Assembly (NCBI GenBank): GCA_036346225.1
Contig: JARFIW010001483.1
Span: 124,001-188,000, forward strand
Source: Platerodrilus igneus
Lineage: Eukaryota; Arthropoda; Insecta; Coleoptera; Lycidae
Direction of reading: 5' to 3'
Length of the DNA stretch: 64,000 nt
Shown: positions 12,501 to 25,900 of the stretch, piece by piece
How positions within the stretch are numbered: the stretch's first letter is position 1
Layout: each line of letters begins with the position of its first letter
Notes under the pieces: generated by a model
Told to the model about the DNA's origin: nothing
What the model saw: the letters and a program-made list of their open reading frames with translations, nothing else
The model's database searches: none
Translations under genes and position numbers: made by a program

Positions 12501-13985
12501 TGGAATAATAGGAATTCTCGGAAAAATTAATAACAGCATTACTCTCATAATTGATTGTAATCTGTAGCGAATCGTTTGTCGTTCCAATATATTTAAGCTA
12601 CCAGTTGCACATCTAGCCTCCGGGTAGATGTAAGTTTGCCAAAGAATTACTGGTACGATGTTTGAAACCAAATCCTTATCAAAGTAACTTCACAGCAACC
12701 GCAGCACAGTCTGTCAGATTCTACAATCATTTGTTGCATTGCCTCAACAATATACTACAAAGTGTATGTAAATATAGCATAAATTTCAAAAATCTCGGAT
12801 AAGCTATAAACTACAAACTCACTCTCATAATTGATTAAAATAATTAGTTTTTCCTTCAATTGTATGCAAGCTGCCAGTTGTATGTCTATTCTCCGATTAG
12901 GAAGACTTAGACTTGTAGTGGAATTACTCAAAGTACTATGTTTGAAACAAAATCGTACTTAAGGTAACTATACAGTAGCGAGCTACAGCCCTCAGATTGT
13001 ACAAACAACTCGCTACATTTCCATTCAACTAACCTGCAAAGTGTGTCAATGCCCTTAATATAAGGAAGCTTCGACCATGATACTAACTGCAAACTTACTC
13101 TCATAATAATTGATTAAAACCAGTACCGAAGTGTTGCTCTTTTCTATGTTATGCATTTGTCGTCAGGGTAGAAGCATGTGTGGTTGCAGTAGAATTACTA
13201 AGGTTACGATATTTGAAACCATATCGTACTCAAAGTAGTTCGACAGCAGCCGCACTATAATCGGTTGCATTCCATAAAACAATTGTTGCACTTCCATAAT
13301 AGTAACCTATAAAATGTGTATACAAAGTAATATTAGGAATTCACCAAAAAAGTACTAAATGCAAACTTACTCTTAGAATTGATTAAAAGTAGTAGCAAAT
13401 CGTTTTTCCTTAAAATGCATTCAAGGCGCCATTTAAACACCTACCTTCCAGGTAAAAGTATGTGGGAATAAAGAGCAATTACTAAAATTACGATGTTTGA
13501 AACCTAATTGTACTCGAAGTAACTCTACTGCAGCTGCACTAGGGTCGGTCCGCTACAAAAAAAAAAATGGTTGCACTTCCTTAATTCTAATCTACAAAAG
13601 TGTATACAGTGAAATATTAGGAATCTCGGAAAAAGTACTAACCGCAAACTTACTCTCATAAATGATGAAAATCTGTAGCGACTTGCTTTTGCTCATAATA
13701 TTGTACATCTATCCGCTGAATAGACGTGTAATTGCAGTATAGCTAAAAGTAGGTAGATTGAAACCAAGTCGTTCTCAAACTAACTCCACAGCATCCACAC
13801 CACAGTCTGTCATGTACTATATACAATTGTTGTATGGCAGTAACACTAGACTGCAAAGTCTATGTACATACAGCGTGACTATCAGAAAGTATTAAATACG
13901 CTACAAACTACAAACTTAATCTCATAAATGATTAAAACAAATAACAGCATTTCACTTTCTATTGTATACAAGCTGCCAGTTATAT
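9515..13985. repeat. Block duplication III, left copy
   Basis: Matches 23,280-27,750 at an offset of about 13,765-13,769 bp. Shared private features include ACACAGAATTATTTGG at the left end and the unusual short A monomer with CAAAGAATGATG near 11,340. It overlaps block duplication I, so the duplications are nested in time. Confidence 0.8.
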
Positions 13986-16900
13986 GTCCATCAGATTCCA
14001 CAAACGATTTGCTCCATTTCCATAATACTAACCTGCCAAGTGTGTATATACACAACAGTATTAGAAAGTCTCGAAAAAAATACCATCTGCATACTTACTA
14101 TCATAATAATTGATCCAAACCACTAGCGAAACATTGCTTCTTCCGATATTGTGCATTTGTACTCAGGGTAGAAGCAAGTGGGGTTGTAGTAGAGCTGCTA
14201 AAAGTGCGATGTTTGAAACCAAATCGTACTAAAAGTAACTCAACAACAGCCACACTATAAACTGTAAAATTCGACAAAAAAGCTCTAGATAATGTGTATA
14301 CGGAGAAATATTAGAAATTCTCGCAAAATTACTAACTGCATATTTACCCTCATAATTGAATAAAATCTGTAGCTGATCCTTTCTTCTTCCAATGTATTCA
14401 AGTTACCAGTTGCACATCTAGCCTCCAAGTAGATATCGGTTTGCAATAGACCTATTAGTACGATGTTTGGAACCAAATCGTTTTCTAAGTAACTCGACAG
14501 CGACCGCAACGCAGTCTGTCAGATTCTACAAACATTTGTTGCGTTGTCTAACACTAATCTGCAAAGTGTAAGTAAATATAGCGTAAATATCAAAAGTCTC
14601 GGATAAGCTACAAACTACAAACTTACTCTCATAATTGAAAGAACCAATTAGTTTCACTTTCTATTGCATGCAAGCTGTCAGTTGTATGTCTATTCTAATG
14701 TAGTACCTCCGGGTGGAGCATTGGGGACGTGACCGCAAGTATAGCGGCCCTAATTCAAATTTTAATGTATGTCTATTCTCAGATTAGGAAGATTTAAATA
14801 TGAGTGGAATTACTCAAAGTACGCTGTTTGAAACAGAATCGCACAAAAAATTATACCACAGCAACGTACCACAGTGGGTAAGATTCCACAAACGATTTGC
14901 TCCATTTTCATAATACTAAACTGGAAAGTGTGTATGTACACAACAATATTAGAAGGTCTAGAAGAACATACTAAATGCAATTTTACTCTCATAATAAATG
15001 ATTCAAAGCAGTAGCGAAACGTTGCTTATTCCAATATTGTGCATTTGCCTTCAGGCTAGAAGTGCGATGTTTGAAACAAAATCGTACTCAAAGTAACTCA
15101 ATAGCAGCCGCACTACAGTCACTCAAATTCTACAAAAAAATTCTTAAATTGCCTATTAGTAATCTGAATAATTTGTATACAGGAAATATTAGAATTCTTG
15201 GAAAAATTACTAACTGCATACTCACTCTCATAATTGATTAAAATATATAGTGCATCGTTTCCTCTTCCAATGTATTCAAGCTTCCAGTTGCGCATCTAAC
15301 CTCCGGGTAGATATTGGTTTGCAGCCAAAATTACTGGTACGATGTTTGAAAACAAATCGTTTTCAAAGTAACTCCACAGCAACCGCAGCTTGGCCAGTCA
15401 TATTCTATAAACAATTGTTGCATTGACTTAACAATTAATTGCAAAGTGTATGTAAATATAGCGTGAAAGAAATACAAACGTATCGGATAATCTACAAACT
15501 ACAAACTCACTCTCATTATTGATTACAACAATTAACTTCCTTTTCTATTGTATGCAAGCTGCCAGTTGTATGTCTATTCTCCTATTAGGAAGACTTAAAC
15601 TTGCAGTGGATTTACTCTAAGTACAATGTTTGCAACAAAATCGTACTAAAGTAACTCTACTGCAGCGAACCACAGCCCGTCAGATGGTATAATCGCATTG
15701 CTATATTTCCATAAAACTAACCCGAAATTGTTTCAATACCCTTAATATTAGGAAGTACTAACTGCAAACTTACTTTTATAATAATTGATTAAAACCCGTA
15801 ACAAAGCATTACTTTTTCCAATGTTGGGCATTTGCCTTCAGGATAGAAGCATGTGTGGTTGCAGTGGCATTACTAAGGTTCGGATGTTTCAAACCATATC
15901 GTACTCAAAGTAAATCGACAGCAGCCGCACTGCATTCGTTAGTTTCTACAAAAAAAAATTGTTGTACTTCCATAATACTAACCTACAAAATGTCTATAAA
16001 AAGGAATATTAGGAATTCTCCGAAAAAATACTAACTACAAACTTACTTTTATAATTGATTAAAAGCAGTGGCGAATCGTTACTCCTTTCAATGTATTCAA
16101 GCTACCAGTTGTACGTGTACCCTCCGGAAAGATGCATGATTGCAGTATAATTACAAAAAAGAACAATGATTGAAACCAAACCGTTCTCAAACTAACTCCG
16201 CAGCATCCACACCAGTTTGTCGGATAATACAAACAATTGTTGTAAAGCCGTAACACAATTCTACAGAGTCTATGTATGTATAGCGTGACTATCAGAAAGT
16301 CTCAGATAAGCTAGAAACTTAATCTCATAATTGATTAAAACAAATAGCAAAGCGTTTCATTTTCTATTGCATGCAAGCTGCCAGTTGTATGTCTAATCTC
16401 CGATTAGGAAGACTTGAACTTACACTGGAATTACTCAAAGTACGCTGTGTGAAACAAAATCCTACTAAAAATTACTCCACAGCAGCGTACTACAGTCGGT
16501 CAGATTCCACAAACGACTTGCTCCATTTCCATAATACTAACCTGCAAATTGTGTATATAAACAACGATATTAGAAAGTCCCGAACAAGCTACTAACTGCA
16601 AACTTACTCTCATAATATTTGATTCAAAAGCGTTGCTTATTCCAATATTGTGCATTTGCCTTTATGATAGAAGCTTATGTGGTTGTAGTAGAAGTACTAA
16701 AATAGCAATGTTTGAAACCAAATTGTACTCAACGTAACTCAACAGCAGCCGCACTACAGTCGGTCAAATTCTGCAAAACAAATTTTTCATTTCCATAACG
16801 TTAATCTACATAATGTGTATACGGTGGAATAATAGGAATTCTCGGAAAAATTACTAACTGCATACTTACTTTCATAATTGATTGTTATGTGTAGCAAATC

Positions 16901-17585
16901 GTTTGTCCTTTCAATATATTTAAGCTACCAGTTGCACATCTAATCTCCGGGTAGATGTAAGTTTGCGGTAGAATTACTAGTGCGATGTTTGAAACCACAT
17001 GATTATCAAAGTAACTTCACAGCAACCGCAACACAGTCTGTCAAAGTTTACAAACAATTGCTGCATTGCCTTAATACTATACTGCAAAGTGTATATAAAT
17101 ATATCGTGAATTTCAAAAATTTCGAATAAGCTTCAAACTCACTCTCATAGTTGATTATAATAATTAAATTCCCTTTCAATTGTATGTAAGCTGAGCCAGT
17201 TGTATGTCTATTCTCCGATTAGGAAGACTTAGACTTGATGTAAAATGACTCGAAGTACAATGTTTGAAACAAAATTGTATTTAAAGTAACTCTACAGCAG
17301 CAAACCACAGGCGGTCAGATTGTACAAATGATTTGCTACATTCCCATACAACTAACCTGCAAAGTATGTCAATACTTAACAATATTAGAGAGTTGCGAAC
17401 AAGATACTAGCTGCAAACTGCCCTCATAGTTATTGATTAAAACCACTAACGGAGCGTTGCTTTTTCCAATGTTGTGCATCTTTCCGTCAGGGTAGAAGCA
17501 TGTGGGGTTGCAGTAGAATTACTAAGGGTAAGATGTTTAAAATCAAATCGCACTCAAAGTAACTCCACAACAGCCGCATTACAGT
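11558..17585. repeat. Block duplication I, right copy
   Basis: Partner of 1-6,027. Differences are scattered substitutions and 1-3 bp indels. After the joint at about 17,585 this copy continues into different monomers from the left copy. Confidence 0.85.
14697..14765 (+). mobile_element. 69-bp retroposed fragment, copy 3
   Basis: Third copy in the identical monomer context, inside the block duplicated at about 11.56 kb offset. Copies 2 and 3 share TAGTACC and TTTAATGT where copy 1 has TAATACC and TTTAGTGT. This hints that copies 2 and 3 are closer relatives. Confidence 0.65.
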
Positions 17586-18369
17586 TGGTCAGATGCTACT
17601 AAGCAGTCTTGAATTTCCATAATAGTTACCTACAAAAGGTGTATATAGTGGAATATTAGAAAAACTTGAAAAAAGTACTAAATGCAAACTTACCCTCATA
17701 ATTAAACAAAACCAGTAGGGAATCGTTTCTCTTTCTAATGTAGATAAGGTACCAGTTGCACATGTATCCTCCGGGTAGGAGTAACTGAAATTGCAGTAAA
17801 ATTAGCAAAAGTTTGTTGTATGAAATCGTATAAAAGACGTACTCAAAGTAAATCCACAGCAGCGGCACTATGGTCGGTTAGATTTTACAAATAAAAATTT
17901 TTTCTTTCAATAATGGTAATCTACAAAAGGTGTATACATGTGAATTTTAGGACTCTCGGATAAAGTACTAACTGCAAACTTACTCTCAAAAATGATTAAA
18001 ATCTGTAGAGAATTGTTTCTTCTTCCAATGTATTCAAGTTGCGAGTTGCACATCTATCCTCAGGATAGACGCGTAATTGCAATATAATTACTAAAAGTAC
18101 GATGATTGAAACCAAATCGTTTGCAAACTAACTCCACTGCATCCACACCATAGTCTGTCAGATACTACATCAATTGTTGTATTGCCGTAACACTAAACTG
18201 CAAAGTCTATGTATACATTGCGTAAACATCGGAAAGTCTCAGACAAGCGACAAACTACAAACTTAACCTCATAATTGATTAAAACAAATAACAAAGCGTT
18301 TTACTTTCTATTGTATGCATGCTGTCAGTTTTGTCTATTCTCCGATTAGGAAAATTTGGACTTGCAGTA

Positions 18370-19988
18370 TGTAGCTTTGCCTATAGGACATAAAAAAAAG
18401 AAGGGACGTCACTTATAATTTTGTCCCCGTAACACTCTACGATGCACGCTAACAAAACACTGGTGAGCCAACTGAATCTGGCTTCAGCTAGATCACTCAC
18501 GCCAGTATTAAAAACTTCGGAGAACATGAAATACTTACAACAATATCTTCAGGGTTGGTTTGACCTGCTTTGCTTAGCAATACTGAATAATTGGTTATAA
18601 TTTTGTTTAATGAAGTGTCAATCAGTCTACCAAATAAAACGATTGCTGTCGATTAACCAAGCTATATTAAATCATCATCAAATTTTTATATATGTACAAA
18701 AAAATGTATAAATATTTACAATTGCTATATACAAAATATTTACATGAAAGGATTGATTGAACACAAGCAGTAGCAATTAAATGTTACAAAATTATAACCG
18801 GTGATAGTAAGGAGCTCTGTACCAAAACACGGTGTACTTATGTATTAATAAATTTCAATTCCAGCAGTGCTTGGGTTTGACTTTAAATAGTAATACTGCA
18901 ATCATGTAAGAATTTTAACAAATGTAAGATCTAAACAGAATCCACTTGTAAAAAAACTTTAATTGGTTAGAATATGTAATTATGTCTACGAATAAAAAAA
19001 CTAAGGTATGAGCATTAAATGTTGATTATTTAAAATGACTACTAAAAGATTACTTTACTAAAAATTTTTAAGGTTAAACTACAATTATGAATAACCTCGA
19101 AGACTAAGAAAATGAACTTGACACTACTGTAACGTCATTGAACTAGATTAACGTTATCGATAAATACCTGCAGTTTACGTCTCAAAAAAAACAAATATCT
19201 GGCGGCCACATACACGTCACCTGACTGGATCCTTGGAGGCCCCGCTGAGGGAGTTCATAAACCTGACTGTTTATGAAATTCAGCCAAAATTGCAGACGTC
19301 TGAAATGTGGTAGAACCGTTACAGCTAATACTGTCTTCTTAGATACGTGGAGATTCGCTGAGCTCTGTGGGTTTAACCATACGTATGAAATAACATCAGC
19401 TTCTTCAAGTCATTTACAGTGTTAAATCTTCAGTGCAATATTAATTCTTGATATTAGCAGAGATCGTCTTCTTGCTAGAGATCCTGCGTGTAATTTTACA
19501 TACGGATTGATCAATTCTTTTATTATAGTTTCGCGATCAGTTAATCAAGTCGTAATTGGAGCAATAATTGGAGCTAAAAATTTGTAGACGCTCTAGCTAA
19601 TTTTTAACTAATATGCTCAGATTACTCACACCTAGCCTGCATCAAAAATCAATCTGATTAACAATTATTATTTGCGTCACACACTTTCCACTCAAAAGTT
19701 AATTTTGCAATCATGTGCTTGCAGTCAACCATCTTACTTAACAGTTTAATTCGAAAAGGAAAGGTTCGGGATCTGATCGAATCGAGGAGCATCAAATTGC
19801 CACTCTTGACACCCTTCTACTATTTGTTCATTCCGTAACGCATACCTTTAGATTATAACCACAATAGATTCACCGACAGAGTGAACCGGGTTTATTTACA
19901 TCATATATCATATATAATATAGATACGCAAACAGAGTACATTGGGTTGCCTAGCGTTATGATTTGTATCAGGAATTTATTCTGTTACA
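18370..19988. mobile_element. Candidate solo LTR (1,619 bp, TG...CA)
   Basis: Non-satellite sequence interrupts an A monomer exactly in phase. It starts TGTAGC, ends GTTACA and is flanked by AGTA on both sides (18,366-18,369 and 19,989-19,992). Related monomers such as that near 41,290 show the uninterrupted site. Short TGTA/TACA termini, a 4-bp duplication and no coding frame fit a solo LTR of a Gypsy- or BEL-like element, which would be long at 1.6 kb. An AATAAA lies at 18,847-18,852, and a 9-bp hairpin (TTCATAAAC with a 6-nt loop) lies at 19,254-19,277. No internal region, primer-binding site or protein supports the family, so another non-coding element remains possible. Confidence 0.5.
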
Positions 19989-22900
19989 AGTAGGATTAAT
20001 CAAAGTACGTCGTTCGAAACAAGATCGTACTAAACATTACTCCACAGCAGGGAACCACAGTGGTGAGATTCCCCAAACGATTTGCTTCATTTCCATAATA
20101 CTAACCTGCAAAGTGTGTATATATACAACAGTATTAGAAAGTCTCGAAAAAGATACTAACTGCAAACTTACTCTCATAATAATTGATCCAAACCGGCACC
20201 GAAACAGTGCTTCCTCCAATATTGTAAATTTGTATTCAGGGTAGAAACAAGTGGGGTTGTATTAGAGCTGCTAAAAGTGCGATGTTTGAAACCAAATCGT
20301 ACTCAAAGTAACTCAACAACAGCCGCACTGTAGACGGTCAAATTCAACAAAAAATTTTTACACTTCAATAATTGTGATCTAAATAATGTTTATACGGAGA
20401 AATATCAGGAATTCTCAGAAAAATTACCAACTGCACATTTACTCTCATAATTGAATAAAATATGTAGTGAATCCTTTCTTCTTCCAGTGTATTCAAGCTA
20501 CCAGTTGTACATCTAGCCTCCGAGTAGATGTCGGTTTGCAGTAGACATACTAGTACGATATTTGGAACCAAATCGCTTTCTAAGTAACTCGACAGCGACC
20601 GCAACGCAGTCTGTCAGATTCTACAAACATTTGTTGCGTTGTCTAACACTAATCTGCAAATTGTAAGTAAATATGGCGTAAATATCAAAAGTTTTTGATA
20701 AGCAACAAACTACAAACTTACTCTCATAATTGATAGAAACAATTAGTTGCACTTTCTATTGTATGCAAACTGTCAGTTGTATGTCAATTCTCAGATTAGG
20801 AAGATTTAAATATGCAGTGGAATTACTCAAAATACGCTGTTTGAAACATAATGGTACTAAAATTTACACCACAGCAACGTACCACAGTCGGTAAGATACC
20901 AAAAACGATTTGCTCCATTTTCATAATAGTAAACTGGAAAGTGTGTATATACACAACAATATTCGAAAGTATAGAACAACATACTAACTGCAATTTTACT
21001 CTCATAATAAATTATTCAAACCAGTAGCGAAGGACGGCTTATTCCAATATTGTGCATTTGCCTTCAGGCCAGAAACATGTGGGATTGCCGTAGAATTACT
21101 AAAAGTGCTATGTTTAAAACCAAATTGTACTCAAGGTCGCTCATGACACCCGCACTACAGTCGGTCAAATTCTACAAAAAAATTCTTAAATTTCCATATT
21201 AGTAATCTGAATAATTTGTATACGGTGGAATATTAGAATTCTTGGAAAAATTACTAAATGCATACTCACTCTCATAAATGATTAAAATATGTAGCGCATC
21301 GTTTCTTCTTCCAATGTGTTCAAGCTTCCAGTTGCACATCTAACCTCCGGGTAGATATTGGTTTGCAGTCAAAATTACTAGTACGATGTTTGAAAACAAA
21401 TCGTTTTTAAAGTAATTCCGCTGCAATCGCAAAACTGTCTGTCATATTCTATACACAATTGTTGCACTGACTTAACAATTAATTGCAAAATGTATGTAAA
21501 AATAGCGTGAATATAAAAGGTATCGGATAATCTATAAACTACAAACTCACTCCCATTGTTGCTTAAAATTATTAGGTTCCCTTTCTATTGTATGCAAGCT
21601 GCCAGTTGTATGTCTATTCTCCAATTAGAAAGCTTTAGACTTGCAGTGGTATTACTCGAAGTACAATGTTTGAAACAAAATTATACTAAAGTGACTTTAC
21701 AGCAGCGAACGACAGCCCATCAGATTGTACAAACGCTTTGCTATATTTCCATAATACTAACCCGCTTATTGTTTCAATACCCTTACTAGGAAGTTACGAC
21801 CAAGATACTAGCTGCAAACTTACTCTCATAATAATTAATTCAAATTAGTAGCCAAGCATTGCTTTTTCCAATGTTGTGTATTTGCCTTCAGGGTAGAAGC
21901 ATGTGTGGTTGCAGGAGAATTACTAAGGTTACGTTGTTTGAAATGTTATCGTACTCAAAGTAAGTCGACAGCAGTCGCACGACAATCGGTTGGATTCTAC
22001 AAAAAATTTTTGCACCTCCATAATAGTATCCTACAAAATGTATATACAATGGAATATTAAGAATTCTCAGAAAAAGTACTAACTACAAACTTACTCTTAT
22101 AATTGATTAAAAGCAGTAGCGAATTGTTTCTCCTTCCAATGTATTCAAGGCGCCTGTTGCACACCTATCCTCCAGGTAGAAGTATGTGGAAATGGAGGAG
22201 AATTACTAAATGTACGATGTTTGTAACCAACTTGTACTCGAGATAACTGCACTGCAGCCCCATTAGGGCCGGCACATCCATAATAGTATCTTACAAAATA
22301 CCGTTACAAAGGAATATTAGGAATTTTTCAAAAAGTACTAACTACAAAGTTACCCCTATAAATGATTAAAATCAGCAACGAATCGTTTCTCCTTCAAATG
22401 TACTCAGGGCCCTATTGTACACCTATCCTCCGGGTAGAAGTATGTGGAAATGAAGTAGAATTACTAAAAGAGCGATTTTTGAAACCAAATCGTACTCAAT
22501 GTAACTCAACAGCAGCCGCAATACAGTCTCTGTCAAACTCTACAAAACAATTCTTGTATTTCCATAACGTTAATCTACATAATGTGTATACCGTGGAATA
22601 ATAGAAATTCTCAGAAAAATTAATAACTGCATACATTCTCTCATTATTGATTGTAATCTGTAGCGAATCGTTTGTCCTTCCAATATATTTAAGCTACCAG
22701 TTGCACATCTAACCTACGGGTAGTTGTAGGTGTGCCGTAGAATCACCGGTACGATGTTTGAAACCAAATCCTTATCAAAGTAACTTTAGAGCAGCCGCAA
22801 CACAGTCTGTCAGATTCTACAAACAATTGTTTGCATTGCCTTAACACAATACTGCAAAGTGTATGTAAATATAGCGTGAATATTAAAGGTCTCGGATAAG

Positions 22901-25900
22901 CTACAAACTACAAATTCACTCTCATAATTGATTAAAATAATTAGTTTTTCTTTCAATTGTATGCAAGATGCCAGTTGTATATCTATTCTCCGATTAAGAA
23001 CACTTAGACTTGCAGTGAAATTACTCAATGCACAATTTTTGAAACAAAATCGTACTTAAAGTAACTCTACAGCAGCGAGTTATAGCCCTCAGATTGTATA
23101 AACAATTTGCTACATTTCCATACAACTAACCTGCAAAGTGTGTCAATACCCTTAATATTAGGAAGTTTCGACCAAGATACTAACTGCAAACTTACTCTCT
23201 TAATAATTGATTAAAACCATTACCGAAGCGTTGCTTTTCCCTATGTAATCGGTTGGATTCCACAAAAAAATTGATGCACTTCCATAATAGTAACCTATAA
23301 AATGTGTATACACAGAATTATTTGGAATTAACCAAAGAAGCAGTAATTGCAAACTTACACTTAGAATTGATTAAAAGTAGTAGCGAATCGTTTATCCTTA
23401 AAACGTATTCAAGGCGGCAGTTGAACACCTATCTTCCAGGTAGAAGTATGTGGGAATGAAGAGGAATTACTAAAAGTATTATGTTTGAAACCAAATTGTA
23501 CTTGAAGTAATTCCACTGCAGTAGGGTCGGTCAGCTACTAGAAAAAAAATGGTTGCACTTCCTTAATTCTAACCTACACAAAGTGTATACAGTGAAATAT
23601 TAGGAATCTCGGAAAAAGTACTAACTGCAAACTTACTCTCATAAATGATGAAAATCTGTAGCGACTTGTTTCTCCTTAAAATATTGCACATCTATCCGCT
23701 GAATAGACGCGTGATTGCAGTATAATAACTAAAAGTAAATAGATTAAAACCAATTGTTCTCAAACTAACTCCACAGCATCCACACCACAGTCAGTCAGAT
23801 ACTATATACAATTGTTGTATGGCAGTAACACTAAACTGCAAAGTATATGTATATATGGCGTTAATATCAGAAAGTACTGGATACGCTACAAACTACAAAC
23901 TTAATCTCATAATTGATTAAAAGAAATGACAAAACGTTTCGCTTTCTATTCTATGCATGCTACCAGTTGCATGTCTCTTCTCCGATTAGGTCGATTATTC
24001 AAAGTACGCTGTTTGAAAAAAGATCGTACTAAAAGTAACTCTGTAGCAACGAACCACAGCCAGTCAGATTGTACCAATAATTTGCTACATTCCCATACAA
24101 CTAACCTGCAAAGTGTGTCAATACTCAACAATATTAGGAAGTTTTGACCAAGATACTAACTGCAAACTTACTCTCATAATAATTGATTAAAACCAGTACC
24201 GAAGCGTTGCTTTTTCCTATATTGTGCATTTGCCTTCAGGGTAGAAGCATGTGTAGTTGCAGTAGAATTACTAAGGTTACGATGTTTGAAGCCATATCCG
24301 TACTCAGAGTAAGTCGACAGCAGCCGCACTATAATCGGTTTGATTCCACAAAAAAATTGTTGCACTTCCATAATAGTAACCTATAAAATGTGTATACAAA
24401 GGAATATTAGGAATTCGCCGAAGAAGTACTAATTGCAAACTTACTCTTAGAATTGATTAAAAGTAGTAGCAAATCGTTTTTCCTTAAAATGTATTCAAGG
24501 CGCCAGTTGGACACCTATCTTCCAGGTAGAAGTATGTGGGAATGAAGAGAAATTACTAAATGTACGATGTTTGAAACCAAATTGTACGCGAGGTAACTCC
24601 ACTGCAGCCCCACTAGGGCCGGTCAGCTTCTAAAAAAAAATTGTTGCACTTCCATAATTCTAACTTACAAAGGGTTCATACAGTGAAATTCTAGAATTCT
24701 TGGAAAAGTACTTACTACTAGCTTACTAGCATAAATGGTAAAAATCTGTAGCGAATTGTTTGTCCTCTTAATGTTGCACATCCATCGTCCGTGTAGACGC
24801 ATGAGTGCAGTATAGTTACTGAAAGTACGATGATTGAAAGCAAATCTTTCTCAAAGTAACTCCACAGCATCTACACCACAGTCTGTCAGATACTACAAAC
24901 AATTGTTGCATTGCCATAACACTAAACCGCAAAGTCTATGTATATACAGCATGACTGTCAGAAAGTATCGGATACGCTACAAACTACAAACTTAATCGCA
25001 TTATTGATTATAACAGATAGCCAAGCGTTTCAATTTCTGCTGTATGCAAGCTGTCAGTTGTATGTCTATTCTCGGATTTGGAAGATTTGGACTTACAGGG
25101 CTAGTCAAAGAATGATGTTTGAAACAGATACCACAAACGATTTGCTTCATTTGCCTAATACTAAATCTGCAAAGTGTGTATCTACACAACATCAATAGGA
25201 AATCTTGTACAAGATTCTAAAGCAAACCTACTCTCATAATAATTGATTCTAACTAGTAGCAAAGCATTGCTTATCCCACTTATGTGCATTTGAATTAGAT
25301 GATCATGTTAAGTTGTAGTTGAGTTTCTAAAAGGCGATCTTTGAAACCAAATCGTACTTAAAGTAACTCAACAGCAGTCGCACTACATTCGGTCAAAATC
25401 TGCAAAACGATTCTTGCGTTTCAATAATATTAATCTACACATTGTATATGCGGTGGCTCATTAGGAATTCTTGGAAAAATTACTAAATGCATACTTACTC
25501 TCATAATTGTTTAAAATTTGTAGCGAATCGTTTCTCCTTCAAATGTATTTAAGCTACCAGTTGTATATCTATCCTCCGGGTAGATGTTGATTTGTGATAA
25601 AATTCCTAGTACAATGTTTGAAACCAAATCGTTTTCAAAGTAACTCTACAGCAACCACAACACAGTCTGTCAGATTCTACATACAATTGCTGCATTGCTT
25701 TTACACTAAATAACAAAGTGTATGTAAAAGTAAGGTGAATATCAAAGACTTTTGGATTACCTACAAACTACTCACTTAATCTCATACTTGATTAAAACAA
25801 ATAGCTAAGCTTTTCATTTTCTATTGTATGCAAGCTGCCAGTTGTATGTCTATTCTCCGATTAAAAAGATTTTGACTTGCAGTGGAATTACTCAAAGTAC

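Larger units (their letters stand above)
1..18369. repeat. Satellite array, segment 1 (about 275-bp monomers)
   Basis: The whole segment is head-to-tail monomers of about 270-285 bp. Recurring landmarks occur in fixed order: a TTGATTAAAA start, CAGTTG near residue 53, GTAGAATTACT, a GTACGATGTTTGAAACC block, AAGTAACTCCACAGCA, GTCGGTCAGATTCTAC, TTTCCATAATA, GGAATTCTCGGAAAA and ACTAACTGCAAACTTACTCTCATAA. Three main monomer types (A, B, C) alternate, with D and C' variants. No real gene is seen. The segment ends where a TG...CA element interrupts an A-type monomer. The satellite family was not recognised from memory. Confidence 0.95.

Noticed and set aside
18370..19988. DNA transposon with terminal inverted repeats
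   Set aside because: Only the outer 4-5 bases are inverted (TGTA/TACA). No longer inverted repeat and no transposase were seen, so a solo LTR explains the ends better.
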